Assembly: GCA_942159475.1 (NCBI GenBank)
Contig: OW804094.1
Span: 131,054,755-131,118,754, forward strand
Direction: 5' to 3'
Length of the DNA: 64,000 nt
Origin: Sthenelais limicola
Lineage: Eukaryota; Annelida; Polychaeta; Phyllodocida; Sigalionidae
Each line of letters opens with the position of its first letter. Position 1 is the stretch's first letter. Below are positions 1 to 14,400 of this stretch, piece by piece. The notes below the pieces were generated by a model, which saw nothing but the letters and a program-made list of their open reading frames with translations, did not search any database and was not told where the DNA came from. The translations under genes and the position numbers were made by a program.

Positions 1-1152
1 CCCTGATTTGTTTACTATGAGTGTGTGGCAAGGAATTGGGGAATAGGGAGGAGAGGAGGGGAATGGATGCTGGAAGGGAACTATCTTTGGGAGAGAATGA
101 TGAGTATTAGAAGGGAGGGAAGTATCAAGCGAAATAGGAATTGTTGGTGTGAAAGAGATTAAATTCCTGTGAAAAGGATGTTGTTGTCTTATATGGGGAA
201 GAAGGAGAGCAAGATGAGAGGGAGGGAGGACACCGAGGTGGAGGGCTTGACAAATTCTGATTGTCGTGATGGCTGTTGCCGTCGCCATGGTGACGGGGAG
301 AAGGCGTGTGCCCTGCGTCTGATGCACCGAAGAGCATGAACGCCATCGGGACGCTGAAAGGGAAAGATGAAAGGAGGGACCTTGACTTTAAACTATTTTG
401 AGAAATGGTACTCGTCGATTGATGCTGACTCCTTGCCTCACCTCCCTCTCCCTTGATCGTTTACCTTTGAGCATTTGCTCATGTATAAAAACTAACGTCT
501 TTTAACTTTAGTTGAATAAATCTGACTGATGTCAGAATGTGGTTTTTTCATACTAACAAACTGATAAATAATATAGAACATATCTGCACCTTCCCTACCT
601 AAAAGGACTGAGGTTTTTAAGATCGTATTACTTATTCAAATGTCAAGTTATAATCGATGAGGATGTCAGATAGTACACAAACAGATATAAACACTTTCTC
701 AGAATCAATACCTCGATGCACCAGCGAGAGCTAGGAGAATCTGAATTGAAATAGGAAAGTTATTTTGGAGGATTAACTTAGGAAGATTGGCAAAGGCAAA
801 TGTTCTTCATTTGATTCATTTATGTAATCACGCTGATTAGTTACAGCCCAATGGCTGCCTTTTCCTCCCATTTATTGCTGACATTCGTTGTAATTTCTGA
901 AATGCATAGTGCCTTAAGCATTTCATTAAGATTTAATGTTGTTCATCAGTGACACCATTAAGTTCAATATTTAGGTGACACACCTACTTTCCGTTATGCT
1001 GAGTTGAGTTTTTTTTATCGACCAATTTTAATAAAGTGAACTACGTTTTATGACATCTTATCCCTCTAAAGTAACTGTTCTATTTTGTATGTATGAGCTC
1101 TATTGTATGATGTAAACCAAATTACATTTTTCTGTATTTTTGTGTTTTGCAG
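1..1152 (+). other. Intron of the 4.1 gene (5' end outside window)
   Basis: Ends at the acceptor TTTTGCAG before the first visible exon. AT-rich; no exon, repeat or RNA gene recognised. Confidence 0.6.
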
Positions 1153-1257
1153 AAGAAAGCCAAGGGCCAGGCCCTACTGGATAAGGTCTGTGAACACCTG
1201 AACCTCCTCGAGAAGGACTATTTCGCCATATGCTTCAGAGACTCCCAGGACATCAAG
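1153..1257 (+). CDS. EPB41: 4.1 exon: FERM F1 lobe (phase 0-0)
   Basis: This 35-codon exon starts after TTTTGCAG and ends at AAG|GTCAGT. It encodes the F1 ubiquitin-like segment with [20 protein letters not shown], closely matching the vertebrate 4.1 stretch after the first beta-hairpin. The preceding F1 strands must come from an exon before the window. Confidence 0.95.
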
Positions 1258-4200
1258 GTCAGTCTTCTCCCCTTCTATGAGTATGACATTTCTATCCATC
1301 TCTAATAAAGGTTAAAGAGAATGATTCTCATTCGACCAAAAAGCTTTCTGGAGACGATCGTCTATATATGCGTTGGGTAATAAGACTAGCATCACCCCTT
1401 CAGTTCATTCGAATATGGAGAATGAAAAGTATTGATCGATTGGGTGGTAGTGGGTTACCAATATTATGGGGATTTACTCCTCGTCTCCCAGTAGACTGGC
1501 TTGTTAAGTACTGTATTTCCTCGCTGAATCCCTATTGAGGTGTACGTACATACGTATGGGTTAATTCGTATAGAAACCTGAGTTTTGTAAGACGAAAATC
1601 CAGCCTTATGTCGCCATTGCTTAGTGTAGAGGATATGTCACCCTTTGATCGTTATAGGCTTGGCTGCCCACGGCAATACAGTCTCAGACTTTGAGCTACA
1701 GCCCCTCTCTCTCTCTACCCATCCTTCCCTCTCCTCTTTATTCTCCCTATACGTCAAGTACTTCCAGTTGAGAGAAAGATGTCCAGACATATCTCACATG
1801 ATCAGTGATGCTTTCTGCTCCCAAATTCTTATGCTCCCTCTCGCCAGTATGGCTGACTCTTTAGATATGTTGTCGAGCTGAATTTGGACTGTTTGACTTC
1901 TAGGAAGTAGGATAAAACCAAAAAACATGCAAGAACGTCCATATGTATAGTGTTAGATATTGGGAAATATGTCTTCTATAGTTAACAGTATCGCTAAAGG
2001 AGTAGCACCAGTTTAGTTAATACCAATATTGCTATCTTTATTTGCCAATATTTCCAACGTAACAAAATGGGTCGAGTGTCAGATAGGATTACCCATTCTT
2101 CCAACATGCTCCTATAGATCGTTATAGTACCAGTTGACTTCCTATTTGTGCAAAATCTTACCTGACTGACATTTGTATTAATTACCATTTTTAAATGCAT
2201 TGTCCTACCAATATGAATTACAATTTTTGTCCTTATTCTCTTCACTCAACGTTTTTATACGACCACTCGACCTCTGGTTTCCATTATCCCACTATTGTTG
2301 CTTCTGGTCATCCCCCTCTGCCTCTGCAGCACTCCCCCTGGGCCAGCATATAGATGACAGGGAATAGTCTGTAAGGCAGGCAGGTAGAATGATTGCCAGG
2401 GTAGCATTAGTCCTAGAAATAATCTATGATGTCTCTCGCGTATACATGTACAATATTAACGAGAGGCGAACCTAGGCATGACATCAATTTTTCTGATAAT
2501 AATCAATGCCAGTGTTGGACCACCGTAGCGCTGATTGTCAGGTAGAAGTGCATCGTGAGGTTATCGAGCACCTGTGTGCTTTTTACACCACCCCCGGGGT
2601 TAGCACTGGCATTATATCCTTCCTGATAAAGCTACGGCCGTATGTACGAATTCCTTGCGGACTATTATCTTTTTCCTTTGTTGTACAACCATGTTATCCC
2701 CATAGCACTGCTTCAATTTATCGATTTATTCCTCTTGTTACTTGCTTGTAATGCTCATTCTCCTATTTCCTTCGTACCAAATTCTCCCCCTGGTTTACGT
2801 TTTGTCTTGAGAATAGGAAAGTGCACCCTGGAGAATTGTAGTTACGGATTGGGGTCATCCTATTTCCTACTTTCACTGCATTCTTAAAAGAAAAGAACTC
2901 ATATATACTTCACATCCTCTTCCACACTCTGCTCTCGAAATCCCCCCACCCCCACCCCTCACACTCCTTCTGTTTCTTTAGAATTTCTTCGTCTCTAAAA
3001 TCCCCTCCCCCTCCACCATCACCATCCCCCACCGATTTTCTCCCCACTACTTCCCCTTTTCCCCCTCCATGCCTATCATCTCTCCGTGCACATGCCAGTA
3101 CTTATCGTAATGCTAAATCACCCCGAGACACTCATTGGGTAGTTGACCTCTGAAAATGCCTTTAACGCTCCTTCATTATGCTTCCTCTCTAAGGAATATA
3201 TCCCCATTATTCCTCGCTCGATCACCATTGGATATCACCTATACGAAATTCCCTAGCTGCCAAGTCCAGGGGCATGAACAAAAACGAGTGAAAATAAAGA
3301 AAGAAAAGTTTCTAAAACTTTTTGTGAGTGGCCTCCTCCATCTGGCTAGTAAATGTAGTTGATAGATTTTAAAATTGGTAACATCGTAAGGATCTGGTGA
3401 ACTTTATCTCTCCGATCTGAGTGATTATGTCTCCATCGACAGCACATTTAAGGTCCCTCGTGCCCAACCTGTGGGCGGTGTTACATGTACTTACCTGTAT
3501 GTATTTTTGTGGCACAAATATGATGTATTGATCAAAAAGTGCTGCTGTAAAGGTCACCCACATAGTATAGGCGGCTTTCTTGTCACCAGTAGCCTGCTGG
3601 AATGGTCCTCTGTAAGATTTGTGTATGTGTGCGGTTATTGTTTTACTCTACCATTAATTAAATGGATAGAATTGGAAGCAGCTTTCTAACGCTTCATGTA
3701 TTTTATCGAGGCATAGCTGTTTGGGAAATAATGCTCATCAAGACTCACAAGGAGCTATACAATACAGTATAAATGTACCAGACACGTATTTACAGCCTTC
3801 AGTATAAATGTACCAGACATATTTACAGCCTTTAGTGTAAATGTACAAGACATATATTTACAGTCAGCCTTTAGTGTAAATGTACCAGACACATTTACAG
3901 ACAGCCTTTAGTGTAAATGTACCAGACACATATTTACAGCCAGCCTTCAGTATAAATGTACTAGACACATATTTACAGTCAGCCTTCAGTATAATTATAC
4001 CAGACACATATTTACAGTTCTTTTTGTGAATATTTAGTCAGGCCTACATTTATCATAGCATGAATATTTTTCTTTGAGATTCTGTATTGAGTTAAATGTG
4101 TTATGATATCAGTTCTCTTATCAAGAGCACTCTTGATTTCCCCCTGGAGTATTCCTTTCAATTTTCAATCTGGTGGGGGGGGGGGGGGGGGGGGGGGACA

Positions 4201-7200
4201 GGACGAGCAAAGGACTGTTGCCCTCCTACAATTCAGTGGAAAGAAGCGAAATCTCATTAGTGTATAATGGGTGGAAGTCTCAGGCATCAGTGTCAGTTTT
4301 TGGTGGCACACAAAAACTAATTCTGACCATGCAAATCTCAAGGCTGAGGGCGAGATGGCGTGTGGTGCCAGCTGCGTGATGCTTTTGTTAATGAAATGTA
4401 ACCTTAGATTATTGTTCCTAGACTAAAATGTTTGCTACACACTACAGGGCATGCTTGGAAAGAGCTGCTGGCACTTTGTGTCCCGGCCTGTATGTTTCTT
4501 TTCCATGTGAAATTGGTCATGGAGGATGGAATCATTATTTTAGCCCATTCAGCATATAAGCATGTATGGATCTTTGGGCATAATACGAAGTGTATTATTA
4601 AAATATATACATGTAATGTATTATACCTAGTTGATGAAAAACTGATTTTAAAAAATTCCTCGATTCACTTACGGACGCAGCAAAGATACTATAGGAGTCC
4701 TATAGTATCTTTCTTGTGAATAGAGGTTATTTGATTTACTAAAAACAGTAGGTTCATAGCCTCTCAGATCAGAATTATATCTCAGTGAAATGGTTGAAAT
4801 GATTCTCAACTCTGACCTAGACTAAAAAGTGCTTGTAAAAATTTTACGAAACAGTCTCTCCCCCCCTCCTTATAAGAGATGTCACATACCCCCGCCCCCA
4901 TTGACAACAGTTACGGAATTATTTACTGCGATTTCATTGCTACTGTCCTATTTAATAGCAATAATAATAAGCATATATAACATGCTTCCCGGATTTTGCA
5001 AGAAATGCACGGTAATGATAAACAAGAGCCTTTTAGATATAACCTAGAGAAGTTAAAATATTAAAAGTAATTGCGAGTATTCTATACATCATTTCTGAAG
5101 GTTTCAAGCAGATGCAATTCATTTTGTTTTGTCAGCATATCTTTGGAATGCAAATAGACATACTCCTTTTCGAAATATCCCAAGATGATCACAAAGTAGT
5201 TCAATTAACACAGCCTCCCTCTGTATGTATTTGCGGATATATGTGATCCGAAATAAGGAACACAAATTACCAGTAAAAACACTGAAGAAGAAAGCCAGTA
5301 AAGTATAAACCCACTGCAGAGCTTGAGACCCTGATAAATGTTAGTTTGCAGATTGAGAGATAAAACGAAAGACAAATTTATGGTAACGCAGCAAGGAAGA
5401 GAAAGGAACCTAACATCATTACACAGATGTGAACCATTCCCTTGATTTAGAAGTTCATAACACATTCACAAGAAGTACTCATTCCAGCATAAATTCACCC
5501 TTTTTTTTTTAGCAATTTGATAAATTTAATGAAGTGAAGATGAATTGGCAGTGTGATAAAGTATTAGTTGTGAGACGCTTCTGCTTCGCAGGAGACACGC
5601 GCCAACTCATCTTTGTCAGTGAATATAGTACACTGTATGAACCTTTCCAGCATGACTGTCAAGAATAGGAAACTTGCGTTCTGATCCAATCCGTCCAACA
5701 CCCTTATCAACACACGAAGACGCAGCCATGTCTGCCTGTCTGTCTGTGTCCAGTATGTCTTGTCTCGCATATTCTGTCTCTCATTCACTCAGTTGTAATT
5801 TAAGGCAATGGCATATTTTATTTGCATGAAGCCGAACATAGAAGTACATTGTTCGAAATTCGTCATAACAATTTGGTTCAGATAATGTTACCCATAAAAG
5901 CAAACTCAGTTTCTCATGCATACAATCTGGTTTTAAAAAGTCGAGAAAGCTCTCTTAAAAAGGTTTTAAATTTCCCCAGCCTATAATTGTAGGAGGCACC
6001 ATGCATTTCACTCACTTTCTCCCCCGCCTTTTTGAATACACAAACAGAAACCTCTGTAGATGAATTAGACATGTTCAATCAGAGTATCATGTTATAGCAT
6101 CAGGGTCATGCTACGGTGGTGTGGGATGGCGGCTGTCTTCTGTGTCTCACTTACATCCGAGATGATTCAATTACTGGTTTGGTATTTTAGGTCAGATCTC
6201 AGAAAACGTCACCTCTAATTAAGAAGGCCAATCTTCTATAGCTCTCCATATTAAAGACACGTATTTTCTCAAAATTAAATCAATGGCTTCACCAATCTTA
6301 TAATTAAATATACTCGTAATTTTATTTCCCACCCAATGTAGCTTGCTGTCCCATGTAATTTACATAGGATGGATTCAGTATAGATCTGGTATCATTTTAA
6401 TCAACGCCGAATTGGTGTTTATAAATGAAATGTAAGATCGCCCTGGTAACGGCTTACAAATATATGTTACAGCGCTATAGACTGTTTCCCAAAGGCAATG
6501 GGCAAAGAGGATCAAGCTCTACATTTCTCGTGTAGTCAGATATCGCACCATTCACTTGGCTTGATTGGGTGTCAATTGATACATTACGAAAGATTCAACG
6601 GTCGTTGTTACGTGCCCATTACCCCATTTACAATTCGCTGAATGCTATTTTTCCATTTTGATTTCTTCAATCTTGTCTTACCCAATATACAACCCTATTC
6701 CTGCATCAATGCAATATATATGTTGGTGTTTTGCAAGAAGGTTTCTGGTAAATTATAGGGTGTCTGTTGATAATATCACTCATTTTTTAAGATTTAGTCT
6801 AGTTCCTTAGCGGATCAAGGGGATAAGGGGGCCTGAAAATGAATTCTTCGACTTTGATATGAACATCTTGCAGTTAGCCACGCCCCACTGTCCCTTTTCT
6901 CCCCTCCTTCTCTCCATCACTTCCCCCTCACTCATCTATCTCTCCCCCTGGCCACGGAGGAATATTCGGCTTCCCTGATCTCATTGTCTTTCTGTCGCTC
7001 TCCCTATTTGTCTCCTCTGCGATTTGTCTGATTTGGGAAGGCGTGGTCGGTGTAGTTTGTAATAGAGATAATGTTTCACTACGCGGAATGACGATAGGGG
7101 TGTACATGTGCCGCTAGTGCTTAGTGCATTCTTGTTACATACATATATTATATGGGTCAGATTTTCAGAAAATGTACAATTCAACTTCACCAATCTTCTC

Positions 7201-10200
7201 ATATAACCCAAATTTCAGACGAAAATAAAGTTCAAAATACAGTTCAATCTCATCAGACAGATTGCTAGAATCAATGCAATGCCAAATATATTTGAATTTA
7301 GCTAGTATTGACCAAATTGCAGCCTAATTTAGCAGAATTTACTAAATGAGTACAGCTGCCAATTGTACATTTTCTGAAAATCTGACCCATATACATGTAC
7401 ATACCCGTACATATACATACATCTATACATACATGTGTTAAGTTGGCATTTAAAATTACGCACACCCTCTTGTCTTCATATGATATATAACATTTATATA
7501 TTAATATGTATAATATATATCCCTACATACTTTTATAGTTAATAGTTGGCGGTGTGGTTTGGATATCGCAAATATGTATATATATCCTAGACAGGAATCT
7601 GCCAAAACTACTCGCCGTAGTTCCGGTTGGATCCATATGCGGCGCCCCAATTGATCAGTGGCATGTATCATGCTAATTACTGGTAATATCGCTCCCTATA
7701 CTCTCCCCTCACTTCTGTTTCAAGTACCGACGGTATTTAGGTCATTTGCATCATGATGATCATGATGATGAACATGGTGGTTGTCTTGTCTTGCCTCTGC
7801 CTTCGCAATTTTTACTCGCCAATATTCATTTCCTCTGTGCATATGGAGTTTCATGTCCTTGTAAATCTTAAGAAGTCCTGCCGCATATGTACCTTTATTG
7901 AGCTGTTTTACTCGAGTTGGATTGGGAACAATTGTTCATATATTTTCTCTACTTAGTTAAACGGCTTGTATTAGGCGCTTTAAGGGAAATTGTTTTAATT
8001 AGCAGTGATTATCTTGGGCATGTGATTAGATATATACATCTATGGACGATCTACTCGGGCTAAACACCGCTAGAGAAGCAAGGTATTATAATACTCTCTT
8101 TGCAGGCGTAGAATCTGCAAATTAGATACTTATTGTATTCGTCGGAAAATCAATCCCCAGTCCATATATATTCAAACCCAAATATTCCAGACTAAGGGGC
8201 GGGACTGACTATGAATATATATACATCAAAAGGGATATTGCATGTAATTTTCCCGTGACTTTACAGGCTACTTTGTTCAATAGCTTCCAGGGGAAAAAAT
8301 GAGGTAATTGAGCGAGACAAACGATTTCTTCTTAAAAAGCTATAATTACACAAGATTTCGTAATTGAACCAATGTGAGCGGTCTCAGGTTTCACGGAAAA
8401 TTGCATTCCCATCCTCCGTACAAAAATATTTGCTTCGGGATTCATGCTAATACAATTTCTGGGGATATGAGTCATCATATTGTTTATGGGAACGTCCCGC
8501 TTCCAATATGGGCAAGGAGGTTATCAGGTATAATGTGTAAATATTTGTGTACTTGGATATTATAATATTATTCTATCGTGTTTAAAATGTTGGGGTTAGG
8601 TTGGGAAAAGTAGGATTTTTCTAAGCGAAAACATGCATGTATCTTAATGCCTAAGACAGACTCAATTAAATTAAAATAATAAATAACAGCAGCCTTAAAT
8701 ATGGTTTCCTTCATCAAAATGCACGACCTCCCGCCCTCTGAACAGATTAAAGTTTTCATAGCAGCATAGTATTGGCAGTTGGAGACAAAAGGTTGTACTT
8801 TCTGACATCAAATTAATTTCAATCTAATGATTCAAAAGCTGTCCCACCTAGTCACCAAGTTACCCCCGCATTGTTGGTCTGGCGAAATTGATTTAATCAG
8901 GGCGCCATGAAAGCTTTTCGAATATTTATTTAAAATATTTTCCATATTTCCTCTGTCTAATCTCGATCTATCAGGGGTGTTCAATAACTCAGAGTTTGCT
9001 TTTGCGCTGAGATAATTTTTGTCTGAAATTATGCCCGTATTGCTATAGACCGATCGTCTACATCGATCGTGTTTACAATACATATTTGATTTCTAATGAC
9101 ATGCTTGCTATGGTAACCTGCTAGTGCTGAATTGGGAAATGAATGTAGTGACATTATATTTAGAAAGGTCAGACGCGTTCAGATGACTGATATTTGCTAT
9201 ACTCGGAATACCCCTGTAATTACAAGTAACCTAAAACCGGTATTGAAGATTTGTTAGTTGATTGGTATTTGCAGATGTGTTCATAAATGTGTTGTTTATA
9301 ATGTATTTTCTCATTTTCTTGCAGTTCTGGTTGAGTGAAGAGAAGAAGATTGTTAAACAAATCAGAAGTAAGTCTAATTTACCTCATCTTACCTATTGAA
9401 TATATATTATATCCCTGATCCAAGCATACACTGAACAATACTGGTAGTAAAACACCAAGCATCAATGCTACCTGTCCTTGATATACCGTAGTAACCGTTA
9501 GCTGAACTACTGACGCCATCTGACAAAACAAGTGTGAACTATTTATTTCTATTGATTTTCTATATAATCAAGATGTGTGCGTTGGGTGGGGTCGGGTGTG
9601 TGTGTGTACGCGGGGTGGGTAGGGGTGTGCGTAAGGCGCTGGTGAGAAAGCTGCAGGTACTGGGTTCTTACTTCTGGGTTCGTACCCACACCTGTCCATC
9701 CCCCCCCCCCCCCTCTTCACTTCCCCTGCTCTCCCCCAATAGGAGCTAACCCTGAAGTAACGGTGCTCCTATGGATGAGTCCGATCTCACACAAACTCAA
9801 AACGAAAGGTCCTCCCGGGGATAAATTCTCGCACCACCCCAGTCTTGTTATATATCCAAGTGGCCCTGTTTTCTTCTCTGTCTAATCCTATAAGTTGTAT
9901 GTATATCAACCCTTCATTTTTTGTCACTTTCCTTTTCCTTTCTGTCTCTACGTCCGTGTTGAATCTTCAATTCCTACTCTATCATGAATTATGCTTGAGT
10001 AAACAGTTTAACTTTGCATACTGATTTTTTTCTCCCCACCGCAAGACCTTCAGTTTGGTGGGTACCCGTCGTTTCCCATTAGCTAAGGACATGTTCCTAA
10101 ATGCCAGTCGCCCCCTTTATGCATCGCCAGAGTCTACATAATGAAAACAAAACCTGCCAAGAATTTGTTGAATCTTAACTTCATAAATGACTCAAGAGGA

Positions 10201-11358
10201 CGCGATACTTATGGATATGTACAAGCCCTTCTTTGCGTAAGAAATTAATAAGAATTAGTTTCACTTGCCGCTTTGTAAAGCAATATAATATTAGCCGCGA
10301 ATGACGTCGCTGTCCATGTAAGTAGTATAGTGTATATTTGTGTGAGTAGTATAAGGAATGATCCTTTCACACAGGGTCATCCCCACCGGTAACTACTAAG
10401 AAAAAGAATTATTCTTATGATTTGAACTTGTCTCTTAATGGCATGATAATACAGTAAACATCTACTTGCGAACACAGCTATAATCCGAATACCTCACTAT
10501 TAAGGACATTTCGGGTCAGTCCCTTTACTGTTCACCTCTTTAATCCCGACACCTCGGCATTATTGGCAGTTGAGCCCAGTCCACTGGGTGTCCGTTATTG
10601 AGAGTTTTTACTGTAGTATTCTATTGTAGGAAACAAGATATACATTCACCAGTTTGAGTATTTACTCTCTCCTATTCCCTCATATATGTTTTATCATTCT
10701 ATCTGCTCTATCAAAGGGAGGCAGTTTTGCTGCATTCTTGGTTAGCCCATACTATCTCAGTATTTTGTATCATATTACCCAGCCTCTCTCATAGGAGTAT
10801 CTATAGGTCCTTTGCTCCTGTCCGGGTCAAAATTTATGTTTTCCTTTAGAAGCGTTATCGTTGAGATTCTGTTCTGTGCAGTATTGGCAACTCGTTGCCT
10901 AGTTCATCACGAGCAAATATTTCCGCTGCTATTAGATTTTAAATTAGATTAAATCAAATTGATATTAAATCCATAATTCACTTCATACCGTTCTCTACGT
11001 GAAAATGAATCACAGCCAAAATTACAATCAATATTTTTCATTTGTTTAATTACCGAGTGCTAAACTGGGGGAAATCATATTCTAATTCATATTTACTGAC
11101 GGTTTGAATCTCAGAATATTTAGTCCGCATTTACACATGGGAAAATAAAATGATGGGGATACTGATGCGGTGTTGGAGAATTCTGTGGTAGACTTGGGAC
11201 GCTGTCTGTCTATGGACATATGATCCATTGCTCGATTCTTAGGGGACAAAGATAGAGCTCGGTTTTCACCTCCACGCTTTGGCAGTCGCATTATTGGCAC
11301 CCAACGCTTGGTTCTCTTATGATCCTATCAGTTGCTTATTGTACCTCTCATATTTCAC

Positions 11359-11414
<56 letters not shown>

Positions 11415-14400
11415 TTCTCTCTCTCTTTCTCTCAACCTCTCAACCTCTCTGTCCTTCAGTCTGCCCTCTCTACTCGTTTGCTAGCCCGTTGACTGATAAT
11501 ACTCTACTCTAGTTGGGACCACCAACGCTATACCATACCCTTATGCTGACCACCTTCTGCCCCTACCTCGCTCCTCTCCTTACTTACTTACGCCTCAGTT
11601 TTTCTCTGACCGCCCTCGCTTCTCCAGTTGCTCCTTGGCAGCGCTTAGAGGGACGTGACCAGCGTCTGAGTCGCGTCAATAGAGCCTTACACATACACAA
11701 TACATGGCAATTCCCCTGCTCAGATAACTACATCTTCCCTATTCTTCCTCTCTCCCTTTCCAGTCTACTTTCGTTTTGCTTGCTAGAAAAAGGTTTCGTA
11801 TTCTGGTCAGAAGTCTAGTGTCGATAGTGCTGCTCTTATAAGCGTGCATCTGGAATTTATATGACTAATGACAGGTTTATAGGGGGAAATGGTCTCTTAA
11901 AGCGGCATTCTCAGCTATTACACCAAAGAAATACTACAAATTTACTCATATATATGAGTAAATTTGGTATTTGGTATTATGACTTATAGGACTGAATTTA
12001 TCTATATTCTGCTGCTGTTATATGATTAGACAAGAATTTGAAGTCGAATCGGCCGAGAAAAAAACTGGCCGTCGTTAAAAAGTGAAGCCCTTCGCCCCCG
12101 CAAGAAAGAATTGCGTTGGGTGTCCGAAGTATATATGTGGAGTTTTATGAAACTCTGCATCAAAAACAACCTGAAATAGTCCTCCAAAATTTTGATCAAA
12201 TGACTTTTAGATGAGTTGGAAAAGAACATAACAAAAAGTAGAAAATCTTTAGATTTTGACCGATGTTAACTGCAGCTTTAACAGGGACAAAACTGTGGAA
12301 CTTGTCAAGTTGATTCAAAAATCGATCATCCCCCTCAAGATTAGGCAGTCAATAGATGTCACGCTTTCTCTATATGCTGCTTTGTATCTTGAACACACGT
12401 CATGAGAGTTGGAAAAGCTGCTTGGCAAGATATTTCAAAAGATCAAGAAAGCAAACTTTAGGACCCAATCAATTCTATTCTCTTTAAATGCCTTTTTTCT
12501 TGAACTTTTTGTTCGATGGTTGCACTTGCCTCCAATTGAAGAAACTGTTGGTGACCTTAAATGTGAAAAGAGGAGAGTATCAGGCCAGGGTTTGTAGCTC
12601 GGGATGCCCTGTGGAACGACTAAGGCCTTGGCAAGTTTGTCCCCGATTTGTTCACAGTGTGAGAGGAAATTGATTAATATCCCCTCTAGCCAGGGTGAGA
12701 TGTTTGCGGAGAGGGACAGGGTTTGTTTGTCCACGTTGGGATGATACTGTCCCTTGCTCCTCACCGCCCCCGCCACCTCTTATTAGCAGGATGACGGGGT
12801 TGGTAGGGGCGGGGAGGGCATGCATTTTGGGGTTGTATCAAGGACTGTAAGCTCGTTTTTTCTATCTTTTTATTTCGTCCAGTCCTCTTCTGTCTGTGTG
12901 ACTGTCTGTATAGGTCTTTGCATTTGTGTTGTTGGCACGGAGGGTTCGGAGCTCACTTGTGTGCTTGATGTGTTTCTGTTCCTCGTTTAACTTTATGTTG
13001 CCCAACATTCCACCTTTACAGTCTGTACTTTGTCCTTAATGCTTTTAGATCTTCGTCCTTTAGATCGTCGCTCTTGCTCCTATTCTCAATGTTGGCGGGG
13101 GGGGGGGGGGACTATGGGTTGGATGATCTGGTTGCGACGATGGTATGACACATATCGTCCATAGAATCTTAGTTGGCTGTCAAATGTAGTGATTGATCGA
13201 ACTACCTCTATAATTGTCCAACTTTATTCTCTCCCGACACTTTTTCACTTCTCATTATTCTTTATCATAAATAAATGTGTTTTTCTCTTTTGTTGCAGGC
13301 GGCCCATGGGTATTTGGTTTCGAGGTCAAATTCTACCCACCAGACCCCGCACAATTGCAAGAAGATATTACCAGGTGTGTATAATTATAATCCGATTTTA
13401 ATTAATTAACTAATTATTGTTTAATTTCCAGTGAAGTATATGATAATAATTGCCGGAAATGGGTAACCACCATCTATGATAATCATAGGTCCTCCAGTGA
13501 GTCCCTAATCTTTCTCATTGTATAAATAAGATATGTTTAAATATTCTGATGGTACGAAGCTATCTACCTCCTTCTTCAAAATGCTACCATGTACTGGAGG
13601 ATAGAACTGCTCCATCGTGATGGTATCTTTGGTGTCCTAGAGATGTGCACTTGTAGTCAAGGTGTGATGTCATCACCCTGTATATTTCATTCAAATTATT
13701 CATTTTTAATGAAAAATCCGATTTAAAATCCGATTTAACCCCAAGTGAAATTTCGCCAATAAACAATATTATGTCTAAATATCAATTATATGCCTTGGGG
13801 TGACTTTGCAAACAGCCTGCGAGTACTCATGTGAAAAAAATACAACCTAAGAATATAAAACCTATAAAGTGCACAACCAAATAAAGCAATCTTGGCAGTC
13901 AGCTCTAGGAAGAGAAGCTCCGACCCACAGCCACTGCTATACATACAGACTCAGCTGACTGCTATTTTGGCCTTGGTTACAGCAGGCTTCTGCTGGCTAC
14001 CAGTCCCCACTCCTCACTGACTACCTGTATGTAAAGCCTGATGTACCATTCTGGTTCATTGTGCTTAACTTGGATGATGAATAATTCAGGCGAGTTAAGA
14101 GTCAGTTCTCTTATTAGTTCCCTCCATCCTAGCACCAGGCCCGTGCATCTCCAGTATAAAGTACACTACTGTCTACGACCCTGCCCTCACACAGCCGATT
14201 TGCCCCCCGATTACCCCCCGATTTGGGTCTCCTGGTTAATCCTAGGATTTCATTTCCAATCCTGGTTGATGTTATTTCAAAAACATAAACCAGGAATTAA
14301 AATGAAATGGGATTCATCGAGAGACCCAAATCGGGGGGCAATCGGAGGCCAAATCGGCTGTGTGTGGGCAGGGTTTACAGGCAATGAACTTACACTGCAA

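Larger units (their letters stand above)
1258..9324 (+). other. 4.1 intron, 8.1 kb
   Basis: Contains the ~40-bp tandem repeat (3765-4018), a poly(G) run, a 31-bp palindrome (4682-4712), MITE A copy 1 (7154-7388), a pyrimidine-rich stretch at 2935-3070 and TA-rich runs near 7430-7520. No convincing exon found. Confidence 0.7.
9368..13298 (+). other. 4.1 intron, 3.9 kb
   Basis: Contains a (CT)n microsatellite, MITE B copy 1 and a poly(G) run. Otherwise unique AT-rich sequence without a convincing exon. Confidence 0.7.

Noticed and set aside
3765..4018. Regularly repeated ~40-bp units resembling a CRISPR-like array
   Set aside because: The repeat is contiguous with no unique spacers and lies in an animal intron; it is a simple tandem repeat.
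12435..12776. 113-codon minus-strand frame in a 4.1 intron
   Set aside because: No domain, no splice partners, ordinary composition for chance ORFs in 64 kb.
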